NCBI RefSeq assembly: GCF_030506285.1
Contig: NZ_CP119422.1
Location: 2,666,001-2,730,000, forward strand
Reading direction: 5' to 3'
Source of the DNA: Catalinimonas niigatensis
GTDB taxonomy: Bacteria > Bacteroidota > Bacteroidia > Cytophagales > Cyclobacteriaceae
DNA: 64,000 nucleotides
In this document: positions 45,618 to 54,745 of the stretch, piece by piece
How the letters are laid out: every line of letters starts with the position of its first letter
Position numbering within the stretch: the first letter of the stretch is position 1
Position numbers and translations under genes: made by a program
Notes under the pieces: model-generated
What the model saw: only the letters and a program-made list of their open reading frames with translations
Told to the model about the DNA's origin: nothing
Databases searched by the model: none

Positions 45618-46388
45618 TTAAAGAAACCTAAATAAAATAACTGTTATTACCGACATTACTGAGAGCGTAAAAGAAACATAAGTTCGAGTCAAATTAGTTT
45701 GTTCAGCCTTTGCCTTCACCGGCTCTACATAAACAATATCGTTTTGTTGTAGATAAAAGTAAGGAGAAGAAAGGACATCTTTATTGTTCAGATCAAGTCT
45801 AAGGGTACTGCGTACTCCCTCTTTTTCTCTAATCAGTAACACATTTTCCCGTCTTCCATAGACAGTCAAATCACCGGCAAGTCCTAATGCTTCTATGATG
45901 CTGATTTTTTGAGTAGGCACTGTAAATGTACTAGGCCGGCTAACTTCCCCTATCACTGTGATCCTAAAATTAAGTAGTCTGATATTTACTATAGGATTCT
46001 TTACCTCAGATTGAAGCCTGTCTGTCATTTTCTCAGTAGCTTCCTCCATTGTTAACCCTGCTAGTACTACTTTTCCTAAGATGGGAAAGTTTACTGCTCC
46101 ATTTTTGTCTACCAGATACCCATCATTGAGTTTGCTCACTGTACCGCTATTATTGTTACTTCCTATAGTGGTGAGTACTCCGCTGTTAAACAAAAGATTC
46201 GATTCAGGATTAAGCGTACTTACTGTGATACTCAATAAATCATCAGGTTGAATTTGAGGTTCAATCACATTGCTAATCGTTTCAGTATAGACTGAATTTT
46301 CAGGAAGATTACTAAAATAAGTCAGATTGCGTTTAGAACAGGCAGTTAAAACGATAAATAATAATAAAAGATAGCTATTTATTTTCAT
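45618..46388 (-). CDS. Wza-like polysaccharide export lipoprotein
   Basis: A 256-residue protein with a lipoprotein signal (MKINSYLLLLFIVLTAC, Cys17). The polysaccharide export domain follows (IQPDDLLSITVSTLNPESNLLFN, ... GYLVDKNGAVNFPILGKVVLAGLTMEEATEKM). Next is an SLBB-like domain (FRITVIGEVSRPSTFTVPTQKISIIEALGLAGDLTVYGRRENVLLIRE). It ends in a hydrophobic helix (FTLSVMSVITVILFRFL), which in the Bacteroidota group replaces the outer-membrane alpha-barrel helix of E. coli Wza. It forms the outer-membrane export channel. Confidence 0.93.
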   Translation of the reverse strand: MKINSYLLLLFIVLTACSKRNLTYFSNLPENSVYTETISNVIEPQIQPDDLLSITVSTLNPESNLLFNSGVLTTIGSNNNSGTVSKLNDGYLVDKNGAVNFPILGKVVLAGLTMEEATEKMTDRLQSEVKNPIVNIRLLNFRITVIGEVSRPSTFTVPTQKISIIEALGLAGDLTVYGRRENVLLIREKEGVRSTLRLDLNNKDVLSSPYFYLQQNDIVYVEPVKAKAEQTNLTRTYVSFTLSVMSVITVILFRFL

Positions 46389-46434
46389 GAAAAAATAATG
46401 GTTGACATACCGACATGGAGAACAGTTAAAATGA

Positions 46435-46965
46435 CTAAACAGCTATATACATGACAGATTGTAACTCCACCATTGAGGCCTCTACATGCACCACATAGCC
46501 CAAGGAATCAAAACGAAGTAACAATCGCTGTTTCCCTCTGATCTGCACCACTTCTCCCTGTATACCTCTAAGTGGACCTTCCCTCACTTCTACTATGTCC
46601 CCTTTGTCAAATTTTCCATAGTCTGCTTCTACATTTTCTCCGTTATTTTGAATCATCTGCTGCAAAGCTATAAGCTGCTTTTCAGGTATTGACACCGCCT
46701 TTCCTTCAAAACTCACGTAGCGCACTGCACCAGGCGTATTAAGCACTGTATAACGTTCTTGCTCACTTACTTTGACAAAAAGATAGGAAGGTAAAAGCGG
46801 AAGCTGAACCCATTTTTTACGATCAGACCGCTGTACCAATGTATTTTTCAGAGGAAGAAAACAGTCAACTTTTTTCTGTGTGAGCAAAGTATAAAGTTTC
46901 TTTTCAGCCCTGGCCCTTGTGTAAAGAGCGTACCACTTACTTTCTTGTTCAGTTAGTTTTTTCAT
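46435..46965 (-). CDS. UpxY-family transcription antiterminator (NusG-like)
   Basis: I start at ATG 46965 (176 residues, MKKLTEQESKWYALYTRARAEKK); an upstream GTG would add two residues. The N-terminal NGN domain is KWYALYTRARAEKKLYTLLTQKKVDCFLPL...LPLLPSYLFVKVS, and the C-terminal KOW domain is FDKGDIVEVREGPLRGIQGEVVQIRG. UpxY proteins in Bacteroides prevent early termination in the leader of the capsule operon they head. It is the first gene of the long minus-strand operon here, with an untranslated leader of about 230 bases and a good promoter match upstream. This explains how some 20 genes over 31 kb can be transcribed together. Confidence 0.93.
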   Translation of the reverse strand: MKKLTEQESKWYALYTRARAEKKLYTLLTQKKVDCFLPLKNTLVQRSDRKKWVQLPLLPSYLFVKVSEQERYTVLNTPGAVRYVSFEGKAVSIPEKQLIALQQMIQNNGENVEADYGKFDKGDIVEVREGPLRGIQGEVVQIRGKQRLLLRFDSLGYVVHVEASMVELQSVMYIAV

Positions 46966-47417
46966 AGTCACTTCATTGAGTCATCATGTTTTTTTGTGCT
47001 CTCTGAATATAGCTTCGCTCTCTCAGTTACATTTATGAGTAACCTATATCAAAGAACCTAAAAAGAACAGATGGCCAGTTAGATATTTTCTGCACTTTAG
47101 AGTACTTTAATGATCTATCTAAACAGCTTTAGCTATTTGCAAAGCTTTACCTTAATAAAACCTTAGTTTACGTGCATGCTTTCTATAGCTTGCTAAGTTA
47201 ATATGTAAATGTAATATTTACCAGCAATAATACAAAAAATTACAAGCTAATTGATAAAACTTGTCCTATTTGTCTTGCTTTAATTGAAAGATTTATACCA
47301 TTATGAGCATTCGTTTTAAAATACTATGTGTAAGCTTTGCCTGTTATTTTTATTACTTGCTTATATGACAAAGCGATAGATCTAATTTAGTAAGTCTTAT
47401 TTTTTTCTGAAATTAGC
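46966..47417. other. Leader/promoter region of the polysaccharide operon
   Basis: About 450 bases upstream of the UpxY gene. It contains the promoter candidate at 47206-47236 and a small inverted repeat GTTAC / GTAAC near 47025-47042 that falls within the predicted leader RNA. No ORF is supported. Confidence 0.5.
47206..47236 (-). promoter_or_regulatory. Bacteroidota-type promoter candidate for the UpxY operon
   Basis: On the minus strand TTTG (-33 box) is followed after exactly 19 bases by TACATTTA, a 7-of-8 match to the Bacteroidota -7 box TAnnTTTG. Transcription would begin at about 47200, giving a leader of about 230 bases. Confidence 0.45.
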
Positions 47418-48707
47418 TCAGGGGCGGTAGCTTTCTAATCCACTCAATACCTGATTTCCTATTGTTAAATGTCCTGCTAACTCAAACAGGTCTGCTTCAA
47501 AACAGGGGAGCAGACTGTTTATGCAAAAATTCTGATGGGCGTAGCGTCGGGCATTGGCACTATATGGAATATTCCCTGAAGCAGCGAAATATTGTTCTAT
47601 CGCATAAAATAAGGCAAATTCGCTTTCAGCTTCGGTGCCGATACCTATCTGATGTCTATCCACCAATTGACGTATGCCCGAATTCTCCTCAGCAGCTATC
47701 AGAGGCACACCTCCGCAGGAGAGTATGCCAGAGAGTTTGGAAGGCATCACCAGATCGGTTGCTCCCTTTCTCTGCAAGATCACATGCAGATCAGCCATGT
47801 TCAACAGACCCGGCAACTCTTTCTTAGATACCAAAGGAGCAAAGCGAACATTACCCAGCCTCAGCCTTTCTTTCAGTTCCAGTAGTTTCTTTTTTGCAGA
47901 TCCCTCCCCCACAATGAAAAAGTTTAGCTCACTTTTCTTATCCTGCGCTATGGCAGCTGTATGAAGTAAGGTGTCCAATCCCTGTTTCTCTCCCAAATTT
48001 CCACTATAAAGCACTACATTCTCCCAGGCTTGGTAACCATATTTTTCCTTTAACTTTCCTTTTTCATCTCGATCATAAGGGTACAGTTGCTGCGTATCTA
48101 CCCAGTTAGGGAAAAGCTTGAGCTTTTTTTCTGCTACGCCTTTAGCCAAAACTTTTGCATACATTCCTTCACTGATGGTGGTAACCAGGTCGGCTCGCCG
48201 CATAAAGTAACGCTCAAAGCCTTCCAGGAAGTTAAGCAAACCTTTACGCCGAATGATACCCAACTGGCGGGCAGCATCTACCTGCAAGTCTTGGATGTGG
48301 AACACATAGGCAGTACCTTTTAACCATTTATATAACAAAGGAAAGATACCAATTGGCAGAGGAGGGTATATACAAACGACCACATCGAAGTCACGTGGCA
48401 ACTTTTTGATCCAAGCCCAGGTAGAACTGAGCAGGAAGGAGAAATCATGCAACAAACGTGTATAGCCATTTACATTTGTAGGCACATAAAAAGGCCCCCG
48501 GTGTACCTTCACTGCATTGATCGTTTCGGTATGCCAACTTTTACCCCTGTAGCCTTCATGTACCTGCCATTCAGGATAATAAGGTAACGCTGTAATGACT
48601 TCTACAGCATGACCTTGCAAAGCCAGCCATTCACACATCTCTGTGGTATACTTTCCGATGCCGGTCAACTCCGGATAATAGTTGATACCGTAAACAAGAA
48701 TTTTCAT
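47418..48707 (-). CDS. WcaI-like glycosyltransferase (GT4)
   Basis: A 429-residue GT4 protein. The opening MKILVYGINYYPELTGIGKYTTEMCEWLA is the hallmark of the WcaI/WbuB group (colanic-acid and other EPS fucosyl- or N-acetylfucosaminyltransferases). DFDVVVCIYPPLPIGIFPLL and YVFHIQDLQVDAARQLGI are further group-specific blocks. The donor domain has VVLYSGNLGEKQGLDTLL and MPSKLSGILSCGGVPLIAAEENSGI in place of the classical E-x7-E. It is transcribed in the same direction as the main operon but lies upstream of the UpxY promoter, so it is probably expressed separately, perhaps with the truncated priming-transferase gene. Confidence 0.9.
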   Translation of the reverse strand: MKILVYGINYYPELTGIGKYTTEMCEWLALQGHAVEVITALPYYPEWQVHEGYRGKSWHTETINAVKVHRGPFYVPTNVNGYTRLLHDFSFLLSSTWAWIKKLPRDFDVVVCIYPPLPIGIFPLLYKWLKGTAYVFHIQDLQVDAARQLGIIRRKGLLNFLEGFERYFMRRADLVTTISEGMYAKVLAKGVAEKKLKLFPNWVDTQQLYPYDRDEKGKLKEKYGYQAWENVVLYSGNLGEKQGLDTLLHTAAIAQDKKSELNFFIVGEGSAKKKLLELKERLRLGNVRFAPLVSKKELPGLLNMADLHVILQRKGATDLVMPSKLSGILSCGGVPLIAAEENSGIRQLVDRHQIGIGTEAESEFALFYAIEQYFAASGNIPYSANARRYAHQNFCINSLLPCFEADLFELAGHLTIGNQVLSGLESYRP

Positions 48708-49039
48708 GATTCGTGTAGATTTGGTAGTTTACATTCAAGCTATATTCGACCCTGGATGCTATGCAGATGCTATTATCAGCTTTCGCTTGAATAAGCCTAT
48801 CCTCCACCATTCCTTTCGTGACCGCTTCCGTCTGGCAGGTGGATACAGAAGCAAGGATAAGTTTTCTTTTAATTTATGCTTTTATCTGCGAACCGATAAC
48901 CAATCTCCTGAGTTCTCCAAAGCAATCTATGTTTTTTCAGGTTTGATAGGTATGAAGGAGTTCTTATGCTTTACAGATAAATATTAACAGAAACAGTTAC
49001 ATATGAGATGACCACAATCATCAATAACAGTGACCTTGA
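48708..49039. other. Intergenic region downstream of the truncated transferase gene
   Basis: About 330 bases. I looked on both strands for the missing catalytic domain of the upstream transferase and did not find a recognisable trace. A 93-codon plus-strand frame here is not convincing. Confidence 0.4.
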
Positions 49040-49690
49040 TCATAGCAAATTTCTTTGTGTTTTTAACAACATGAGGTTAAGATAGTGTAAGTACATGTAC
49101 TTCTGATTAGTAAAATGAAACAATTTTTTTATATATTCTCCTCCTTTACTGCCTATATAAATGGATTTGGGCTGATGAGTTTGGCAAAAACTCTTCACTT
49201 TATCCACGCTACCTATGATAGATTTCGCTTGTACATGATTATCAAAAAAGCTTAAGAAACGATGGTGCTTTCCCAAAGTCTGCAGGTAATCGCATAATGC
49301 CTTACCTTCAGTAGTATAACCTATAATGATAAAACGATTCTGAACGGCAGCACGCCACCGCCGATAACACATCACAAATGCCATTCTGCTACAGAAAGCT
49401 GTACCTACCAGCAACAAAGCAAAAAGCCAAGGGGTATATACCTTGCCCTGTGCGCCTAATCCTAAAATAAATATCAGAGTTACTAAGCTCAATCCTCCCC
49501 CTCCCAAAGCAATATGCTTCGCTATCCGCTGCCGTGATATACATATCCAGCTAAGCAACAGCATATAATAAATGGGATCAATTTCTACTCCATATGTTTT
49601 TTCATTACTTATCCAATAAAGATATACCTCAATATTGGTCAAGATAAAGAGAAGCATATACATACGTGAATAGACTGATTTATTTTCCAT
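49040..49690 (-). CDS. N-terminal half of a polyprenyl-phosphate glycosylphosphotransferase (catalytic domain absent)
   Basis: A 216-residue protein with four or five membrane helices (YMLLFILTNIEVYLYW, YYMLLLSWICIS, LVTLIFILGL, TPWLFALLLVGTAF). They are followed by a Rossmann-like CoA_binding_3 segment (RFIIIGYTTEGKALCDYLQ...FFDNHVQAKSIIGSVDKVKSFCQTHQPKSIYIGS). This is the regulatory N-terminal part of WbaP/PglC-type large priming enzymes (about 460 residues). The C-terminal catalytic sugar transferase domain is missing and not found downstream. It is therefore either a truncated relic or a stand-alone regulatory membrane protein. Confidence 0.75.
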   Translation of the reverse strand: MENKSVYSRMYMLLFILTNIEVYLYWISNEKTYGVEIDPIYYMLLLSWICISRQRIAKHIALGGGGLSLVTLIFILGLGAQGKVYTPWLFALLLVGTAFCSRMAFVMCYRRWRAAVQNRFIIIGYTTEGKALCDYLQTLGKHHRFLSFFDNHVQAKSIIGSVDKVKSFCQTHQPKSIYIGSKGGEYIKKLFHFTNQKYMYLHYLNLMLLKTQRNLL

Positions 49691-50754
49691 AGACTAAAAT
49701 ATTTGAACGAATGAAGACAATTTGTCATCATGGGGAAAGACATACTTATCCCATATAATGATAATTTCTATCATTAGCTCCGAGTCTATTCAAAGAATGG
49801 GGGAAGCGCTTGGTTTCCTGTGTTATTCTAATGTTAATTAATATTCAAATTTCATATAAATAAATTAATAATCATGGGGGTTTATCTCTTTAAATATTTA
49901 AAAACATAAGACCTTTGTTTATCTTGAAGCAAAAGGGGTGAAACTTCTGCATATGATAAATCTACTACAAAAATTAAATATTACAATAGCTTTTGCATAT
50001 TTTCTTATAAAACTTACACCTTCTTTATTAAGAATCAAGAGCAGATTTTCATCTCATCATTACTTTTTACTCATATACAGCAGGTATTTATATGTTTATA
50101 CACATAAACTTTTTTTTTGAAAAGTGACATCTTTATATTTATTTATATCTTATATTATTTATAAAATATTGCTTCACATATATATAAATCAATAATTAAT
50201 AAGAAAAAATGAATAACAAATATACTTTTTATTAAAGATTTTTAACACAACTATAGATATCTTTTTAAATAAAACTGATAATTTCTTTTCTGGGTATTTT
50301 GCAAAAAAAAGTTTAAAGGCAGAGAATTACTTACGTACAGACAGGGGATTGAGGATTGATGCCTCATAAATTGCTTATTTATGTGTTAAGCTAATGTTAT
50401 GCTGTAACTTATTTTTGCATATGTTGTAACATATACTTTCCTCATGATGCTTAGTTGATTAGAAAAATTACACTTATTAAAGTATATTCTGATCTTCTTT
50501 CGGGGTGGCTTCTTATTAAAAAATCAAAATACACTCTATTAACTTTTGCAACTTCCTTATTTATTGATTAAATAAACTCTTACTTTAAATCTTTGCGAAA
50601 GCTGCTCTAATCAAACCAATAAGTACATTTGATTATATCAACAAAGCAGGCTGGATAAAAACATTTAAAATCTGAAATAGATCAAAAATATACTGTGGTC
50701 AATCTGTTTTTTGGTTTCTTTTTTTTATTTTAAAAAAACATTCCCATCCTGCTT
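49691..50754. other. Large AT-rich divergent intergenic region
   Basis: About 1060 bases between the truncated transferase gene (minus) and the Wzi gene (plus). Very AT-rich, with many A/T runs. A 60-codon plus frame at 49938-50120 is low-complexity and is not called. The size suggests regulatory content for both sides, but I cannot assign specific sites. Confidence 0.4.
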
Positions 50755-52239
50755 ATGAAAAAGCTCTCTTTTATAATAAGCATTGGTATGCTGTTTTCTT
50801 ACGAAATTGTACAGGCCCAGTTTTTAGACTCTCTACAACTGAAAATAGGCACAACAGCAACTGTAGCTACCCGGTCTTATCAACCGCTTTGGCTACTTGC
50901 CGGTCGTTATGGTACCATAGCAGATGTACAGGCAGACCTGTCTTCGCACATCAGGTTGACTAACAAACATGTGTATCATGGCAATAGTCCCCTTTATGAT
51001 TACCTGCGTAAAAACAATGAATTGCCGAATATGTCTCTCGCCTATGGCCTGGACCTGTACAATCATCACCATTTTGGGAAAATGTTCATCCAGGAGGCAT
51101 ATGTTAAATTTAGCTACAACCACTGGCAGCTGAGAGCAGGTAGATATGAAGAAATTTTAGGAGAGATAAACCCTGAACTTTCCAGTGGTTCATTGGGGGT
51201 AAGCGGGAATGCCATACCTATTCCAAAAGTAAGCCTGGCCATTACTGACTATACAGATATACCCCTGACCAACGGCTGGTTACAATTCAAAGGGCTGTTT
51301 AGCCATGGATGGATGGGAAAAGACAGAACTGTAGAGCAATCGCTTCTTCATGAAAGAAATTTATACCTGAGAGTAGGCAAAGAGGCATTTCATCTGTATG
51401 GGGGGCTCAACCGCTTTGCGATATGGGGGGGCAAACATCCTGAATATGGCCAATTGGACAAGTCCTGGAACGGTTATAGAAACATTGTGCTTGGGGGGCC
51501 TATTGATGATCTCAGACCCTATACTGAAGCTGAAGCAGACCGTCTTGGTAACCACCTGGGTTTTATAGATTTAGGTTTCTCTCTGAATTTTCAGGAGATT
51601 GCGCTAACTGTCTACCAGCAAACTCCCTTTGAGGACCGCTCAGGCATGAAACTTTTTGGTAACCCTGATCAGCTGCTGGGAGTATCTGTCATCAACCATG
51701 CGGAAGAAGCCATATTCTCTGCGCTTACGCTGGAGTACATGGATACACGCTATCAAAGCGGAATGACCCAATCGGGTCTTGATAATTATTACAACAATCG
51801 CCTGTACAAAAATGGATGGACCTACCTGGGGCGTGTCATAGGCACTCCTCTTTTTGTGGACCAGGATAGAGCAGCCCTTTATCTGCAGGAAGATATAGTG
51901 GGTGCCGAAGAATGGCAGGTGGTGAATAATCGTATACGAGGCATGCACCTCGGATGGAAGGGGCGCCTGCTGCCCTCTTTACATTTCCGGACCCTGGCTA
52001 CCTATACAGAAAATTATGGCAACTACTTCAACAATGACCAATTTACTCCCTATAAAAGACAATGGTACTTTTTACAGGAGTTGATCTTCTTACACAAAGC
52101 CTGGACATTTACTACTGCCCTGGGTGTAGATGCAGGGGAGTTGACCAACAATCAGGGGCTATCCGTTGGCATAGAGTACCATCTGAACGATTTTTCTCCC
52201 TCCCGTTTTAAAAGACAGCAGCCCAAGGGGATTCGGTAG
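50755..52239 (+). CDS. Wzi-family capsule assembly outer-membrane protein
   Basis: A 494-residue protein with a signal peptide (MKKLSFIISIGMLFSYEIVQAQ). The start of the mature protein (LDSLQLKIGTTATVATRSYQPLWLLAGRYGTIAD), ELSSGSLGVSGNAIPIPKVSLAITDYTDIP and LDNYYNNRLYKNGW are shared with the paralogue at 59217 and with the relic at 14752. It ends as a predicted 18-strand-type barrel (GVDAGELTNNQGLSVGIEYHL). In E. coli, Wzi is a lectin-like barrel that helps anchor group 1 capsule. The coding sequence carries three G tracts within 100 bases (51400-51405, 51425-51431, 51493-51498). Confidence 0.88.
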   Translation: MKKLSFIISIGMLFSYEIVQAQFLDSLQLKIGTTATVATRSYQPLWLLAGRYGTIADVQADLSSHIRLTNKHVYHGNSPLYDYLRKNNELPNMSLAYGLDLYNHHHFGKMFIQEAYVKFSYNHWQLRAGRYEEILGEINPELSSGSLGVSGNAIPIPKVSLAITDYTDIPLTNGWLQFKGLFSHGWMGKDRTVEQSLLHERNLYLRVGKEAFHLYGGLNRFAIWGGKHPEYGQLDKSWNGYRNIVLGGPIDDLRPYTEAEADRLGNHLGFIDLGFSLNFQEIALTVYQQTPFEDRSGMKLFGNPDQLLGVSVINHAEEAIFSALTLEYMDTRYQSGMTQSGLDNYYNNRLYKNGWTYLGRVIGTPLFVDQDRAALYLQEDIVGAEEWQVVNNRIRGMHLGWKGRLLPSLHFRTLATYTENYGNYFNNDQFTPYKRQWYFLQELIFLHKAWTFTTALGVDAGELTNNQGLSVGIEYHLNDFSPSRFKRQQPKGIR

Positions 52240-52298
52240 AAAAGCTGGTCAGGTACTGTAAGCTGCAAGAATAAGTATTATACCCTTTTTTCACTAAC

Positions 52299-53651
52299 TT
52301 AAGGACAAAGATTGGCACCGGGTTTAGATAACGATTTATGCCAGCTCAACCAAAATCCTGCCTGGGAGCTTCCTTTTTTACCGGCAAAGAGCGCTGGCCA
52401 GTGAGGAATACCCAGGCTAATGCCTCTCCACATCCATGCCACGCCCGACTGCAAGCCATATAGCGTATCCCACTCCAGGGGTAAACTTACTCTTCCCCAA
52501 CTATCCAGTTCCACCACAGGAATTCCACTGATTTTTATGGGTTGTTCCATCCTTACTTCAGCTTGCTGCCAGGCATGCAGGCCTACTTCTGCCACCAAAA
52601 AGAACGATACGCTTTTTCGCACCCACATCATTTCGCCTCTAAGTCTGAAGGGCAAACCCATAGAAAGACTTTCGCTGCTTTTGGTGATGCCCAAGGTTCG
52701 GGCAAGGCTATCCTGCAATTCTACCGGTCCACTTACCTTCTTCAGCAAGTTATCTAAGTCTATTTTTTCATACAATCCCTGATTAACTGCATGGTAGCGC
52801 AACGATCGTGAAGAAAACTTTATGCTTCCCATATCTAGCAGGCTTATGCCTGCCTGTTCTATATGCCATTTTTTCTCATCCAGAGGTCGATGTTTTTTCT
52901 GCCATTGCAGCCCCGCATCAAGGCCAATCCCTAAGCCCTGCGGCTTCCAGAACGCTGCCCAGTTTTCGCTGGCAGAGTAACCGGGGCTGAAGCGGGCATC
53001 CCAACGATATGCACTGACAAATATCTCATTGGAAGCAGTAAGCTCATAATCCATAGAGGGAAAATGCTTTTGCATTACACCATTCCCTAACAAAATATGG
53101 AGACTGCCACCTGCATACCACTTTCCCCAACGATTCTGAGCCAGAAGATAAGCATAACTCACATGAAAATCATCCCATTGAGAAGAGCTTAGCCTGCCAT
53201 AAAGACCTTTTCTTTCTTTTTCATAAGTACTGGCATCCGAAAACTCAGTCATGATATCATAGGCAAGCTTGTCTGCGATAGCCATTTGAGCCTGCCAGCG
53301 GTACTGCAGGCCCACTCCTATCACAGCTCTGTCGTGGAGCACAAAGCTTAGGGAAGGCCCCTGAATCTTGAGCCAGTTGTGCTGAAAGACAGCACGTCCG
53401 GGCCTGTTGGCAGGATACTGAAAGGAAGCTGTAAGGCTCAGATACAGTAAGTCACTCCGCCAGTCCACTCCCAGTCCGGCAAATGCCCAGTCGTTTTCTC
53501 CATCCGGCAGGAATAAGGCCGCAGGCTGCTCTCCCACCCTTAAGATCCCCCAGGGGCGCAAAGCCGCCTGCCCGGCAAAAGATTGTGCCTGTAGGGTGGA
53601 GATAGAAAAAAAAAACTCCCAGGCCAGAAACACCGATAGTAAAGGGCGCAT
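52299..53651 (-). CDS. Outer-membrane beta-barrel protein, DUF5723-like
   Basis: A 450-residue secreted protein (signal peptide MRPLLSVFLAWEFFFSISTLQAQ). Strand-like alternation is present throughout: LYLSLTASFQYP, VIGVGLQYRWQAQM, WYAGGSLHILLGNG, GIGLDAGLQWQKK, MGLPFRLRGEMMWVRK, SFFLVAEVGLHAW and FWLSWHKSLSKP. The combination with a central DNLLKK...LQDSLARTLG helix region resembles the DUF5723 outer-membrane family of Bacteroidota, whose function is unknown. It is convergent with the Wzi gene, 59 bp apart. The exact family name is uncertain; the barrel nature is better supported. Confidence 0.65.
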   Translation of the reverse strand: MRPLLSVFLAWEFFFSISTLQAQSFAGQAALRPWGILRVGEQPAALFLPDGENDWAFAGLGVDWRSDLLYLSLTASFQYPANRPGRAVFQHNWLKIQGPSLSFVLHDRAVIGVGLQYRWQAQMAIADKLAYDIMTEFSDASTYEKERKGLYGRLSSSQWDDFHVSYAYLLAQNRWGKWYAGGSLHILLGNGVMQKHFPSMDYELTASNEIFVSAYRWDARFSPGYSASENWAAFWKPQGLGIGLDAGLQWQKKHRPLDEKKWHIEQAGISLLDMGSIKFSSRSLRYHAVNQGLYEKIDLDNLLKKVSGPVELQDSLARTLGITKSSESLSMGLPFRLRGEMMWVRKSVSFFLVAEVGLHAWQQAEVRMEQPIKISGIPVVELDSWGRVSLPLEWDTLYGLQSGVAWMWRGISLGIPHWPALFAGKKGSSQAGFWLSWHKSLSKPGANLCP

Positions 53652-53767
53652 AGTGAGAAGAAAAAAAACAACGAAATGGGTGAGCTAAAGCATATTACTA
53701 CAAGAAGGAAAATATATCTAACTTCTAAAAGCCCGAACAATTAATTTCTTTGCCTTGCTTAAGTCCT

Positions 53768-53938
53768 TTCGCAAGTTTTAACAAGATCCCTTCGCGGCCA
53801 GCGTGGCCCGGCACGCAGTGCAGGAGGACAATCAATCCTCCCTATCATCCTGTAAGGACTTTTTAATTTAAAAGCACCAAGCTCCCTCATGAACATAAAC
53901 TTTCAGTTGCCTGTTCAGCTAAGCTTATGAAGCTGCAA
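53768..53938. repeat. Dispersed repeat copy R1
   Basis: It begins CGCAAGTTTTAACAAGATCC, contains a GC-rich core (GGCCAGCGTGGCCCGGCACGC), and then a segment CTCCCTCATGAACATAAACTTT...CTTATGAAGCTGCAA that recurs at 54563, 56426 and 57637. Here the last part runs into the 3' end of the first VanZ gene. Confidence 0.6.
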
Positions 53939-54367
53939 TACTGGTACATGAGCGCATAGCCAATAACCCAGCAGCGTGCCTAAACTGTTGAACAGGATAT
54001 CATCCACATCAAAGTTACCCACCTGGGTAGTAATCTGAATTGTTTCTACCGATAAGCTGATCAGAAAGCCCAGCAACCAGGGTATCCATATCCTCTGAGG
54101 ACTTGCATTAAAAATAATCACCCCCATAGGCACAAAAAGAAGAATATTGCCTCCTACATTTATCAACAATGTCCGGATATGCCCATAACTCTGATGTTCC
54201 AGGGCATTGAGCAGGTACTCTGATGTAGTGCCAAAAGGAGTAAGGCTGATAAATCTTTGTGCTGAAGTATCCATACGAGAGGCAGGATTAAAGGGATAGA
54301 AGAACAACAGCCAGATTACTATTCCGATATAGATTCCCGAAGCAATAAAGAATAAGCTTTTTCTCAT
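53915..54367 (-). CDS. VanZ-family membrane protein
   Basis: A 150-residue protein with four predicted helices (SLFFIASGIYIGIVIWLLFF, ILLFVPMGVIIF, IWIPWLLGFLISLSVETIQ, LFNSLGTLLGYWLCA). The motif VETIQITTQVGNFDVDDILFNSLGTLLGY is the VanZ-like signature. In enterococci VanZ lowers teicoplanin binding, but in Bacteroidota the family's role is unknown. It is tandem with the paralogue at 54746 (same strand, about 380 bp between them). The paralogues share the layout FNVGGNILLFIPMGII / INVGGNILLFVPMGVI. Confidence 0.88.
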   Translation of the reverse strand: MRKSLFFIASGIYIGIVIWLLFFYPFNPASRMDTSAQRFISLTPFGTTSEYLLNALEHQSYGHIRTLLINVGGNILLFVPMGVIIFNASPQRIWIPWLLGFLISLSVETIQITTQVGNFDVDDILFNSLGTLLGYWLCAHVPVLQLHKLS

Positions 54368-54745
54368 ATAATCTCCCTATGGCAATTTTCAGTACTGATT
54401 AATTTTGATTATCTACATGATTTGACAAGTCCTTAAAAGTAAGTTCAATCCTTAATAAATAAAAGCATAAAATGTTTGTGGGAGATTAGAGGTTAGGAAT
54501 TGGCTCAAATCTGCTGTACCCTACCTGATGGTCATCCCGCAAAAGCACCTTATACTCTTTCACCTGTCATACATACAGCATTGCATGCCGCGCATTGCAT
54601 GCCGCACACCACGAAAAGACCTTTTACATGAAGTGTATTCATCTCCCTGATAAACACAAACCTCCCTTAAGCGCAAAAAACTCAGTGGCTTGTTTGACCA
54701 AGCTTTACCATACAGTAGCAGTGTACCTCCTCACTTTACTTCAAC
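54368..54745. other. Spacer between the two VanZ genes
   Basis: About 380 bases, mostly occupied by repeat copy R2 (54563-54705). No gene was seen. Confidence 0.5.
54563..54705. repeat. Dispersed repeat copy R2
   Basis: CCTGTCATACATACAGC, then a GC-rich core with repeated GCATGCCGC, then CGAAAAGACCTTTTACATGAAGTG, CTCCCTGATAAACACAAACC and CTCAGTGGCTTGTT. It matches R3 and R4 in the same order. Confidence 0.75.

Noticed and set aside
47421-47432. GGCGGTAGC, similar to the E. coli ops/JUMPStart element used by RfaH
   Set aside because: It lies on the plus strand at the very end of the minus-strand WcaI-like coding sequence, so it points away from the operon and encodes conserved C-terminal codons; a chance match.
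48706-48987. 93-codon plus-strand frame opposite the gap after the truncated priming transferase
   Set aside because: No motif recognised; it overlaps the start of the WcaI-like gene and looks like a chance open frame.
49938-50120. 60-codon frame in the large AT-rich intergenic region
   Set aside because: Composition is that of random AT-rich DNA; no domain, start context or neighbour supports it.
53795-53832. GC-rich palindromic stretch considered as a tRNA or structured RNA
   Set aside because: No cloverleaf arms or T-loop motif could be fitted; it matches the GC-rich core position of the dispersed repeats.
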